This document shows, in pieces, positions 1 to 6,408 of a stretch of 9,314 nt of DNA. The notes under the pieces were generated by a model. The model had not been told where the DNA came from. It saw only the letters and a list, made by a program, of their open reading frames with translations, and did not search any database. The stretch comes from Sva-25 sp039714995. GTDB taxonomy: Bacteria; Pseudomonadota; Gammaproteobacteria; Chromatiales; Chromatiaceae. The DNA lies in NCBI GenBank assembly GCA_039714995.1, contig JBDLII010000093.1, forward strand, positions 1 through 9,314. Direction: 5' to 3'. Within the stretch, counting starts at the first letter, position 1. Every line of letters starts with the position of its first letter. Position numbers and translations under genes: made by a program.

Positions 1-2110
1 ATGATGTGATCCGGCGATAGATGTCAGCAATCTTCAGCGGCAGCTTCTCCACCCTGTCGATGACGGTATAGTTGGCGGCGCCATACATGTGCGGCAGATA
101 CTCCTGCCCGGTGGCGTCAATGGTGATGCAGTAGGCGTGCACGCCGCTGCGCTGCGCCTCGTAGAGCGCCATGCGGGTATCCTCGATGGCATACTGCCCG
201 CGGTACTCCAGGTCATAATCGTCCGGTTTGCCGTCGGAGAGCGTGATCAGCAGCTTGATGCGGGCATCCACCTGGTTCAACTTGTCGATGTAATGCCTGA
301 TCGGGGCGCCCATGCGGGTGTAATCCTTCGCCTCGATACCGCAAATGCGGGCCTTGACGCCGTCATCCAGCCTCTCGTCAAAATCCTTGATGTGATAGCT
401 CTCGCAGCGCTTGCGCGTGTTGCCGGAGAAGCCGTAGACGGCGTAGCGATCACCCAGTATCTGCAATGATTCGACCATCAGGATCAGCGCCTCGCGCTCT
501 GCATCATTGATCCAGCCGCGGGTGGAGCCCGACATATCGACCATGAACAGCACCGCGATGTTGCGCTCCTCCTTGTGCATGCGGCTGAACAGCCTGTTGG
601 TCATCTCGCTGCCCCTGATCCAGTCCGGCCAGGCTTCGACGACGGCATCGATATCGACATCATCGCCAAAGGCCTGGCGTTTCATCAGCCTGTCTTCGCC
701 GCGCAGCAGTTCGAAGGTGCGCCGCAGCGAGATCACCAGGCCGCGATACTTCTCCAGTGTCTGCTGGTAAAACCCGCCATGCTGCTCCTCGATCTGCACT
801 TCCCGCAGCACGCACCAGCGTTTTTTATGATGCTTGCGGCGATAGTCCCACTCATCGTAAAACCAGGCGCCCTCTTCATGGTAGGTTCCGGACCAGACGT
901 CGTCGCTGTTCGCCTGCTGCGGTTGATACCTGCTGATATCATATTCACCGTCGCCTGCCGGAGTCAGGTACTCATCGGGGATCTCACCAAAATCGAGCAT
1001 GATCGAGGTGATCAGCCTGGATACAATGGCCGGCGGGACGACAGGCTCATCCTCCAGCGTCAGCGTAAAGTCGAGATCATGTTCCGGCTCCTGCCGGTTT
1101 TTACTGATCTCAAAACGCTCCTGCTGCTCTTTTGGCGGCACCTCCCTGCGATGCTCTTCGGCCATCTCCCTGAAGGCAACCCGGAGCAGCGCCTTCTCCC
1201 GCTCGATGCGCGCATTGCGGGCCTCGGCAATGGCTGCAGGTTGCAGACATCCCTGGTAACAGCACGCAACGGCGTCAAAACCGCCATCGAATTCCCGCAG
1301 CAGCTGCAGTGAGCTATGCACCGTTGCCTGCGGTTCCTGAAGCCGCTCGATAACATGCACCGGGAGGCGCTGTTCCTGCTCGTCAAGCATCCCCGACAAC
1401 GCCTGCATGTCACGATAGAGACCGGGCAGATCTCTTCGCAGGCAGGCATCGAGCCGGACACGCTCCAGGGCGTGAAAGCAGCGCAGGGCAAGCTCCTGGT
1501 CAGGATAGGCGGCAAGCTGCGACAACAGGTCGAGCTGGAAGGTGCCATAGCGGGTTTGCGCCCACAAATGGGCAGTCATCGCCTTGAGCAGGCGGAAGTT
1601 GTCCTTTTCAGCGGGCAGCCGGGCGACGATCTGCGGCAGAAAGAGTGTTTCAGAGTCAGTATAGGGAAGCGCCGAATCGATCATCCCGAGCTTGAGCTCC
1701 CGCCCGGACAACCCCTGTATGAAATGACTCAGGATGGCCTCATGCTCCGCATAGATCGCAGCCGCCTGGCGCTCCTTGCCAAACTGGATGAAAGCCTCCA
1801 TGTTGCGCACGATCTCCAGCGCCGGCCGCAGGCCGCTGCGATCATAGTTGTCCATCGCATGCAGCAGCCACGCCTCGATCATCTCCTGGCCAAGCTTGTC
1901 GAGCGCCTCGACGGCGTGCAGCAAAAACTCGTAGCCCACCGCGATATTGATGCTGGCGGCGCGCTCGACCCAGTCGAGCACAAACTCCTGTTGCTGTGCC
2001 GGCAGCTGAGAGAGCGCCTCTGCAGGCGTCTCGATCTGGTAAAAGGAGAATTCGACCTCCAGCGACAGCTCCAGCCGCCGGGTGATCTCTGCGACACTCA
2101 GTTGCAACAT
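1..2110 (-). CDS. NorD/CbbO-family VWA-domain protein (3' end cut by window edge)
   Basis: Continuous minus-strand reading frame of 703 codons from the ATG at 2110, with no stop before position 1. The C-terminal 190 or so residues form a von Willebrand factor A domain with a complete MIDAS metal site: D525-M-S527-G-S529, T598 (in DYTRMG) and D626 (in SDGKPDD). The end reads KLPLKIADIYRRITS, close to the usual C-terminus of NorD-type proteins, so only a few codons are probably missing. The first 500 or so residues are helical and rich in Glu, Leu and Gln. In this family (COG4548-like) the VWA protein works with a MoxR-type AAA ATPase (NorQ or CbbQ) to insert metal into or remodel nitric oxide reductase or RubisCO. 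The partner is not in this window, so NorD versus CbbO cannot be settled. An in-frame TGA lies 18 bases upstream of the ATG, which limits N-terminal extension. No Shine-Dalgarno sequence is visible before the ATG, and a repeat fragment abuts it. Family is secure; the exact client is unknown. Confidence 0.85.
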   Translation of the reverse strand, partial: MLQLSVAEITRRLELSLEVEFSFYQIETPAEALSQLPAQQQEFVLDWVERAASINIAVGYEFLLHAVEALDKLGQEMIEAWLLHAMDNYDRSGLRPALEIVRNMEAFIQFGKERQAAAIYAEHEAILSHFIQGLSGRELKLGMIDSALPYTDSETLFLPQIVARLPAEKDNFRLLKAMTAHLWAQTRYGTFQLDLLSQLAAYPDQELALRCFHALERVRLDACLRRDLPGLYRDMQALSGMLDEQEQRLPVHVIERLQEPQATVHSSLQLLREFDGGFDAVACCYQGCLQPAAIAEARNARIEREKALLRVAFREMAEEHRREVPPKEQQERFEISKNRQEPEHDLDFTLTLEDEPVVPPAIVSRLITSIMLDFGEIPDEYLTPAGDGEYDISRYQPQQANSDDVWSGTYHEEGAWFYDEWDYRRKHHKKRWCVLREVQIEEQHGGFYQQTLEKYRGLVISLRRTFELLRGEDRLMKRQAFGDDVDIDAVVEAWPDWIRGSEMTNRLFSRMHKEERNIAVLFMVDMSGSTRGWINDAEREALILMVESLQILGDRYAVYGFSGNTRKRCESYHIKDFDERLDDGVKARICGIEAKDYTRMGAPIRHYIDKLNQVDARIKLLITLSDGKPDDYDLEYRGQYAIEDTRMALYEAQRSGVHAYCITIDATGQEYLPHMYGAANYTVIDRVEKLPLKIADIYRRITS

Positions 2111-2116
2111 GCTTGC

Positions 2117-2130
2117 GAATCGTCATTGCG
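2117..2130. repeat. Half-copy of CGTCATTGCG-type palindromic repeat
   Basis: The 14 bases GAATCGTCATTGCG are identical to 2328-2341, which begins the large inverted repeat to the right. Here the opposite arm is absent, so this looks like a decayed or solo end. It lies 6 bases upstream of the start codon of the minus-strand VWA gene and occupies the place where its ribosome binding site would be expected. Confidence 0.5.
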
Positions 2131-2207
2131 TGATGCCGTGAAATTCTACGATCTTCATCACAACAAAGATAGGGGTGGCTGGGAAACCCTGAAAGAATCC
2201 ACTACAT

Positions 2208-2293
2208 GTCATTTCGACCGTAGGGAGAAATCTTATGCCCGATACTTTCAATAGGTTAGGTGCTTCAAGATTTCTCGCTTTGCTCGAAATGAC
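2208..2293. repeat. Imperfect inverted repeat (GTCATTTCGA-type)
   Basis: An 86-base element whose first and last 27 bases are reverse complements at 23 of 27 positions. The left arm begins GTCATTTCGA and the right arm ends TCGAAATGAC. The arms end in GAGAAATCTT and AAGATTTCTC around a loop of about 30 bases. The layout matches the small non-autonomous palindromic repeats scattered between genes in many proteobacteria. No coding capacity is seen. Confidence 0.75.
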
Positions 2294-2309
2294 ATTTGAT
2301 CAGGGGTTC

Positions 2310-2449
2310 CCTAAGGAAGCTCTGATTGAATCGTCATTGCGAGGAGCGCAGCGACGAAGCAATCTCCAAGTTTTTGATTTAACCGCACGAGATTGCCGCG
2401 TTGCGCTCGCAATGACGGGGTGTGCAGTTTCATTCAGAGCCTCCCTAAG
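2310..2449. repeat. Nested inverted repeat (CGTCATTGCGAG core with outer arms)
   Basis: The inner element spans 2332-2417. Its left arm begins CGTCATTGCGAG and ends CAATCTC; its right arm starts GAGATTG and ends CTCGCAATGACG, with an AT-rich centre. Around it lie a second pair of arms, 2310-2327 and 2432-2449, reverse-complementary at 14 of 18 positions and containing AAGCTCTGA and TCAGAGCCT. The nesting suggests either one larger MITE-like element or one palindrome inserted in another. It belongs to the same general class as the 2208-2293 element, 17 bases to its left. Confidence 0.7.
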
Positions 2450-2476
2450 TGGAAATTACAGATAGAGGGCGTTTGC

Positions 2477-2490
2477 TTGATCGAGGTCAA
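2477..2490 (+). promoter_or_regulatory. FNR/DNR-type box with spaced extended -10
   Basis: The sequence TTGAT-CGAG-GTCAA differs from the FNR consensus TTGAT-N4-ATCAA at one position. Its centre is 2483.5. A class II activated promoter would have its -10 hexamer near 2513-2518, and exactly there is TTAAAT preceded by TG (2510-2511), an extended -10 form. The predicted transcription start is near 2525. No good -35 is present, as expected for an activator-dependent promoter. Measured the other way, no -10-like sequence is found (the corresponding bases read TTCCAC), so the site most likely drives rightward transcription. Confidence 0.5.
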
Positions 2491-2524
2491 TAACAACCGC
2501 CGGAAACTCTGCTTAAATTACAGG

Positions 2525-2593
2525 GCAGATTTATTCTGTGTTTCCCCTCTACGTAAGTAGTGTTTAGGCGGGTTTTTAACCCGCCTGTTTTTT
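2525..2593 (+). ncRNA. Candidate FNR-controlled small RNA of about 69 nt
   Basis: The interval runs from the predicted start of the FNR-type promoter to the end of a strong intrinsic terminator and contains no convincing ORF. Visible structure in order: a hairpin at 2525-2539 (GCAGA, loop TTTAT, TCTGT); a pyrimidine-rich single-stranded stretch at 2539-2548 containing TTTCCCCTCT, which could pair with a purine-rich ribosome binding site; a 4-bp hairpin at 2549-2560 with a GNRA-type loop (CTAC-GTAA-GTAG); then the terminator hairpin with its T tract. This is the layout of Hfq-type regulatory RNAs. Small RNAs switched on by FNR or Anr are known (for example FnrS in E. coli). The alternative is a leader of nei with an attenuator, since nei begins 20 bases downstream. 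Confidence 0.42.
2566..2593 (+). terminator. Strong rho-independent terminator
   Basis: A perfect 9-bp stem, AGGCGGGTT with AACCCGCCT, closes a TTT loop, and GTTTTTT follows directly. The T tract makes it directional for rightward transcription. No protein gene precedes it on the plus strand for over 2 kb, so it must end a transcript that starts within the intergenic region. It lies only 20 bases before the nei start codon. Confidence 0.85.
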
Positions 2594-2612
2594 CACAGCT
2601 TGTACTCCCCCT

Positions 2613-3434
2613 ATGCCGGAAGGCCCAGAGATTCGCAGGGCTGCGGATTCGATTGAAGCAGCTATCCGCGGAAAAGAGACCACAGGCGTCGAATTCACCC
2701 TGCCACGGCTTATGCAGTGGCAGCGGCCGCTGACCGGCGTTACAGTCACTGCGGTAGAAACCCGTGGCAAGGCGATGCTGACTCGCTTTTCCAATGGCCT
2801 CTCTCTCTACACGCATAATCAGCTCTATGGCCGCTGGTATTGTGTGGCCGCAGGCAGGAAACCTGATACCGGGCGCCAGCTCAGGGCGGCCATTCACACC
2901 CATGATCAATCCGCCCTGCTCTACAGCGCATCAGAGATCACCGTGCTGTCAGCGAGTGAAGTGGACACCCATCCTTTTCTCTCCAGGCTGGGCCCCGATG
3001 TGCTCTCTGCGAAGACAACCGCAATGCAGTTGATGAACCACCTGATGGAAAAGAGATTCCATGGACGCCAGCTGGCAACGCTGCTGACTGATCAGTCCTT
3101 TCTGGCGGGAATCGGCAACTATTTGCGCTGTGAAATACTTTTTGTCTGCCGCCTGCATCCGCGTATCAAACCCGTACAGCTTTCACGGCAGCAACTGGCG
3201 CTGCTTGCACAATCCCTGCTCGATGTGCCGCGCCAATCCTATGCAAGCGGTGGGATCACACAGCAGCTTGCCGCGGCGAAAAATATGATGGCGCATGGAG
3301 CCACGCTGGAAGATGCGCGGTTTTGGGTCTTCCGCCGCGAAGGCAAGCCCTGTTACCGTTGCGGAACCCGGATCATGCGTCAAAACAGCGGAGGTCAACC
3401 CTGCTATCTCTGTCCGCAATGCCAGGCACAATGA
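2613..3434 (+). CDS. nei: Endonuclease VIII (DNA glycosylase/AP lyase)
   Basis: Base-excision repair enzyme that removes oxidised pyrimidines from DNA and cleaves the abasic site by beta,delta-elimination. The 273-residue product resembles E. coli Nei in length and along its whole sequence. It starts MPEGPEIRRAAD, giving the catalytic N-terminal Pro2 and Glu3. Lys53 in ETRGKAM is the conserved active-site lysine, HNQLYGRW is family-typical, and FLAGIGNYLR is the helix-two-turn-helix signature. The C-terminal zinc finger is intact (CYRC followed by CPQC). Because the mature enzyme must expose Pro2, the ATG at 2613 is certain. The start has no Shine-Dalgarno sequence: the bases before it are pyrimidine-rich, and a terminator lies 20 bases upstream. 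Its promoter is therefore not obvious, and read-through from the upstream unit is possible. It is coupled to the next gene by an ATGA overlap. Confidence 0.95.
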   Translation: MPEGPEIRRAADSIEAAIRGKETTGVEFTLPRLMQWQRPLTGVTVTAVETRGKAMLTRFSNGLSLYTHNQLYGRWYCVAAGRKPDTGRQLRAAIHTHDQSALLYSASEITVLSASEVDTHPFLSRLGPDVLSAKTTAMQLMNHLMEKRFHGRQLATLLTDQSFLAGIGNYLRCEILFVCRLHPRIKPVQLSRQQLALLAQSLLDVPRQSYASGGITQQLAAAKNMMAHGATLEDARFWVFRREGKPCYRCGTRIMRQNSGGQPCYLCPQCQAQ

Positions 3435-3688
3435 GTGGTCATCGCAGCACACTGTTGCAGATTCCCGGTGTCGGTAAAAAATTCGTCGACAAATTTTCAC
3501 GCCTGGGGATTGATTCGATCGATGATCTGAAAGGCAAAGATCCGCTCAGGCTATACCGGCAGTACTGCGAACTCTGCGGCAGAGAAGTCGACCGTTGCGT
3601 GCTGTATGTCTTCAGAACCGCTGTCTACTATGCGGAACATGACCGGCATGATCCGGAAAAGCTGAAGTGGTGGAATTGGAAGGATTGA
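3431..3688 (+). CDS. Helix-hairpin-helix protein, Cdd1 family
   Basis: An 85-residue soluble protein starting MSGHRSTLLQIPGVGKKFVD. The segment LLQIPGVGKKF, followed by LGIDSIDDLKGKDPLRLY, is a helix-hairpin-helix motif of the kind that binds the DNA backbone without sequence specificity. The second half contains LCGREVDRCVLYVFRTAVYYA, typical of the Cdd1 family (PF11731, historically called pathogenicity locus, function unknown). I chose the ATG at 3431 because it overlaps the nei stop as ATGA. An in-frame ATG at 3419 would add only four residues, and more upstream starts run deep into nei. The fusion-like coupling with nei suggests a role in DNA repair or DNA binding, but that is inference from context. 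Confidence 0.85.
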   Translation: MSGHRSTLLQIPGVGKKFVDKFSRLGIDSIDDLKGKDPLRLYRQYCELCGREVDRCVLYVFRTAVYYAEHDRHDPEKLKWWNWKD

Positions 3689-3700
3689 CGCACTGGTGAA

Positions 3701-4234
3701 TTATTTTTCCAGCAGCCTGGCTGTCTCTGCATGCCCCTCTTTCGATGCCCAAGAGAGCGCATTCAACTGCTGGCTGTCCCTGATGTTTCTATCGGCGCCA
3801 TTTTCGAGCAACAACGATACCATCTCGTGATGACCTCGTTTTGCCGCCCAGATCAGCGGCGTCCAGCCACGGTCGCTCTCGGCCTGGTTGATATCGGCGC
3901 CATGCGTCAGCAATAACCTGACAACCTCCAGGCGGTTGTTTCCGGCCGCCTGCATCAGCGCACTGTAACCGCTCTTGTCGGCAAGATTCAACTCCGCCCC
4001 GGCTTCGAGCAGGCTCTTCACCATGGCCACATCACCACTCATCGACGCCCGCATCAAGGGGGTAATGGCGCAGTGGTCGCGGGCATTGGCATCGCCGCCC
4101 TGCTGTAGAATTGCATCAAGGCGCGGCAGGTCACCGAGCTGTGCGGCAGAGAGCAGTTCCTCATCGAGTCGCTGTTCGTTCTCACAGGCAAACAACAGCG
4201 GCATCAACAAGATAGGTAGTAATACTTTATCCAT
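3701..4234 (-). CDS. Ankyrin-repeat lipoprotein
   Basis: A 177-residue protein with a short hydrophobic N-terminus ending in LLFAC, a lipobox that places the lipid-modified cysteine at residue 17. Mature residue 2 is Glu, not Asp, so outer-membrane sorting is likely in a Gram-negative. The rest is four to five ankyrin repeats (about residues 22-177) with the usual GDVAMVKSLLEAGAELN, NRLEVVRLLLTHGADIN and HHEMVSLLLENGADRN units. Ankyrin repeats bind proteins, and periplasmic examples are often linked to oxidative-stress or metal proteins, but the partner here is unknown. Its ATG lies inside the end of the upstream NifX-like gene (ATGGATAA overlap), so the two are co-transcribed and translationally coupled. 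It converges on the Cdd1-family gene with only 12 bases between the stops. Confidence 0.9.
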   Translation of the reverse strand: MDKVLLPILLMPLLFACENEQRLDEELLSAAQLGDLPRLDAILQQGGDANARDHCAITPLMRASMSGDVAMVKSLLEAGAELNLADKSGYSALMQAAGNNRLEVVRLLLTHGADINQAESDRGWTPLIWAAKRGHHEMVSLLLENGADRNIRDSQQLNALSWASKEGHAETARLLEK

Positions 4235-4571
4235 GATGATGCGGTTCAGCAGGCGCTAGCTTGATGCCTCTGGAAAACCTGTTCACTGCATCCACGGGGT
4301 CTGATTCACTGGTCGTAATGACATCGATGCCGCGTGCCGCCAACTTGCGTTTAAAGCCTGCACCGCAGCTGGCGGTGATCAGCACATCCAGTTCATCAAC
4401 AGGATGTACATCACCCCTGAATTCATGCATTGACATCTCTTTGGGAAGATCCAGTCGTCCTGTCTCTTCCCATTGGCCATCCGGGTTTTCAGAAAAAACA
4501 AGAAAACGACGTGTTTTTCCGGCATGACCGGTGATGGTTCTGAAGTTCTGGCTGGTAACACCAATTTTCAT
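4227..4571 (-). CDS. NifX/NifB-type (dinitrogenase iron-molybdenum cofactor domain) protein
   Basis: A 114-residue protein beginning MKIGVTSQNFRTITGHAGKTRRFLVF, the usual N-terminus of the PF02579 domain, an RNase H-like fold that binds iron-sulfur or iron-molybdenum clusters in NifX, NafY and the NifB C-terminus. The central DVLITASCGAGFKRKLAARGIDV matches the conserved loop of the family. The ATG at 4571 is preceded by GGAG at suitable spacing; an in-frame ATG at 4661 would add 30 residues that look like untranslated leader. The C-terminus ends in three histidines and a glycine, a possible metal-binding tail. No nif genes are visible, so a nitrogenase role is unsupported. Stand-alone members are common near redox genes, with unknown function. 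A possible -10, TATAAA, lies at 4704-4709 on this strand. Confidence 0.85.
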   Translation of the reverse strand: MKIGVTSQNFRTITGHAGKTRRFLVFSENPDGQWEETGRLDLPKEMSMHEFRGDVHPVDELDVLITASCGAGFKRKLAARGIDVITTSESDPVDAVNRFSRGIKLAPAEPHHHG

Positions 4572-5036
4572 CTTCGGCTCCACAAGTTTTTCTACGTGGG
4601 ATGGATTAACGGTCAATGGGTTGTAATGAGTACTTCGTTCATCCTGTCCCTGAACCTCCATCCCTTTGATTCATCCAGAGGTTCCTTGACAGGGATAGCC
4701 CATTTTATAGTTTTCAAAAGGCCTTGAAGACAGCTTTTTGCGGCTTGATCAAGGCAACTCTTAACATAGGTTAATAACCCACATTAATATCAGTTAATTA
4801 TTATATTATTTCATAATTCTACTGGTTGACATCACTCTCTTTTTCAATCATCTTTCACTGCAAAGCTGATTGATATAAAGCAATTTGATGCACAGCGTTG
4901 CCTTATAGCCTCTCACTTAATTAGCTGAAAACCATATTGTGACATGGCCTCTCCCTGCTGAGTTGTCAATTCGGATGCAACCATGGTTAAACGGCATAAA
5001 AAACAGTTATTCCATCAAAATAAAGGCAAATATGAC
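4572..5036. other. Gene-free AT-rich divergent intergenic region
   Basis: This 465-base region separates the leftward NifX-like/ankyrin unit from the rightward cytochrome cluster. I see no credible gene in it. Leftward, TATAAA at 4704-4709 is a possible -10 without a good -35. The perfect 10-base palindrome CTTGATCAAG at 4744-4753 is a possible operator. About 4760-4820 is very AT-rich with repeated TTAAT, which could be an UP element or a bent segment. TTGACA at 4826-4831 resembles a -35 but has no well-spaced -10. An FNR-like box follows at 4870-4883. The leader of the first cytochrome gene would be about 120 nt from the predicted start. Confidence 0.6.
4870..4883 (+). promoter_or_regulatory. 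FNR-like box upstream of cytochrome cluster
   Basis: TTGAT-ATAA-AGCAA differs from the FNR consensus TTGAT-N4-ATCAA at two positions of the right half (AGCAA versus ATCAA aligns with one clear base change if the terminal CAA is kept). A -10-like TATAGC is at 4904-4909, within 2 bases of the spacing expected for a class II FNR-type promoter, giving a start near 4916. It is weaker than the box at 2477-2490. Control by an FNR, Anr or DNR-type regulator would fit an anaerobic respiratory cluster. Confidence 0.35.
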
Positions 5037-6353
5037 ATGTCCATCAAAGTAAAAGTCCCCCTGTTACTCTCAAGCCTTGCATTCAGCTGCCTGGCTTTTA
5101 TTCCAACTGTTCATGCCACCACCGATGCACCGGCAGCGGCTGATGACAGCTCGATCCATCACATCTCGGCCGAAACCTGCAAAAACTGCCACAAGGAGAT
5201 CTACAAGCAGTGGAAAGGCTCCATGCATGCCAACAGCACGGCGATGAAGGACCCCATCCATGGGACCTTTTATAAAAAAGTGGTTGGAGATCCCCTCAAG
5301 GAGAATGTCAAACACAAGGCCTCGGGTAAGTACCCCGTCTGCCTGCAGTGTCATGCCCCCAATGCCGCCAAGGACAAGACCACCAAGCTTGATGCCAAAC
5401 CCGCCTATAGCGAGGGCGTCAACTGCATCGCCTGTCATACGCTGAAGAGCTACAAGGGAATTCAGGGTGAAAATGGCAAATTGCAGCTGGGACTGAAAGC
5501 CTATGACTATGCCGATGCCGTACAGGGGTCGGGCCGCCACTCCAACAACATGCTTCAAAAGCTAACCGCCGCCGGCGACGAATTCGGATTTGGCGGCGAG
5601 GGGGGTGACGAACAAAAGCCCAATCCGCATCTTGGTGAAGCAGTCACCATGGATGGCAAGGAGATACCCTCGATCCCGATGGAGAGCAACCCCCAGCAGA
5701 TGCGCACATCCGATGCCTGCATGGGCTGCCACGACAAGCGCAACAATCCGCACGGGGTACCGCTGTGCGCAACCGGTGACGAGTATGTCGAAAGCAAGTC
5801 GCAGGTCGACTGCCTCTCCTGCCATATGCCGATGGCGAATGGACTTGCTGATCACAGCCTGGGCGGTGGACATGACATGGGCATGCTGCAGCGTTCGGTT
5901 GTTTTCATGATGAACAGCAGCAAGGATGGCGACAAGATCAAATCGACTGTCAGCATCACCAACAAGCAGCCCCACACCATGCCCACCGGCGCACCCTTTC
6001 GCAATCTCTATATGAAAGTCGCCGCCTATGACAAGAGCGGCAATGTCGTGTGGGAGAACGCCAAGGGCCATCCGAAGAAGGATGATCCTGCCGCCTTCAT
6101 GTTCATGAGCCTCAAGGATGACAAGGATCAGCCGGCGCCTCCGCCAACGGCGACCAAGCCGGGTGAGGATACCCGCCTGCAGGCATTCGAGAAGCGGGAT
6201 TTCAGCTATGAGATTCCAGCAGGCGACGTGGTGCTGGTTCGCGCCGAACTCTACTACAACCTGCTGTGGCCGGGACTGGTGAAGAAGTTCACCCATCTTC
6301 CCCAGGAAGTCACAGATCCCAAGCTGATTGCGACTGCCGAGAACTCTCTGTAG
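5037..6353 (+). CDS. Periplasmic pentaheme cytochrome c, cytochrome c554-like N-terminus
   Basis: A 438-residue exported protein. The start at 5037 gives MSIKVKVPLLLSSLAFSCLA, a typical Sec signal peptide with likely cleavage after VHA (residue 27). An in-frame ATG at 4983 would put 18 charged residues before it and is less likely; AAAGG at 5022-5026 supports the later start. Five CXXCH heme motifs lie at residues 48-52, 102-106, 130-134, 228-232 and 259-263. CKNCHKEIYKQWKGSMHA resembles the cytochrome c554 domain (PF13435). After the last heme, about 170 residues carry no heme and look like a beta-rich domain (KIKSTVSITNKQPHTMPTGAP onward). The likely role is electron transfer or catalysis with nitrogen or sulfur compounds in the periplasm. 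It is first in the cluster, 218 bases before the octaheme gene. C244 (VPLCATGDEY) is not part of a heme motif. Confidence 0.85.
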   Translation: MSIKVKVPLLLSSLAFSCLAFIPTVHATTDAPAAADDSSIHHISAETCKNCHKEIYKQWKGSMHANSTAMKDPIHGTFYKKVVGDPLKENVKHKASGKYPVCLQCHAPNAAKDKTTKLDAKPAYSEGVNCIACHTLKSYKGIQGENGKLQLGLKAYDYADAVQGSGRHSNNMLQKLTAAGDEFGFGGEGGDEQKPNPHLGEAVTMDGKEIPSIPMESNPQQMRTSDACMGCHDKRNNPHGVPLCATGDEYVESKSQVDCLSCHMPMANGLADHSLGGGHDMGMLQRSVVFMMNSSKDGDKIKSTVSITNKQPHTMPTGAPFRNLYMKVAAYDKSGNVVWENAKGHPKKDDPAAFMFMSLKDDKDQPAPPPTATKPGEDTRLQAFEKRDFSYEIPAGDVVLVRAELYYNLLWPGLVKKFTHLPQEVTDPKLIATAENSL

Positions 6354-6408
6354 TACTAAACAGTAACGCTGGACTGAAAAAAGTGTATCTGTCCTGCCAT
6401 TAAGTGAT

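Noticed and set aside
575..2254. Long plus-strand open frames (245 and 312 codons) across the left part
   Set aside because: They lie opposite the NorD/CbbO-like gene, which carries a complete MIDAS motif in one continuous frame. They have no recognisable domain and arise from the GC-rich codon pattern.
2208..2449. Inverted repeats as a CRISPR array or an insertion sequence
   Set aside because: There are no regularly spaced direct repeats and no transposase frame; the elements are short palindromes.
4744..4753. CTTGATCAAG palindrome as an FNR box
   Set aside because: The half-sites abut without the 4-base spacer, so it does not fit TTGAT-N4-ATCAA. It remains only a possible operator of unknown kind.
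4826..4831. TTGACA as a sigma-70 -35 for the cytochrome cluster
   Set aside because: At 16-18 bases downstream the sequence is CATCTT-like, with no acceptable -10.
4983..5036. Upstream ATG at 4983 as the start of the pentaheme gene
   Set aside because: It would place 18 polar, charged residues before the signal peptide. The ATG at 5037 gives a standard signal peptide with a nearby AAAGG.
5766..5790. C244 of the pentaheme protein (CATGDEY) as a sixth heme motif
   Set aside because: No second cysteine and histidine follow at CXXCH or a known variant spacing.
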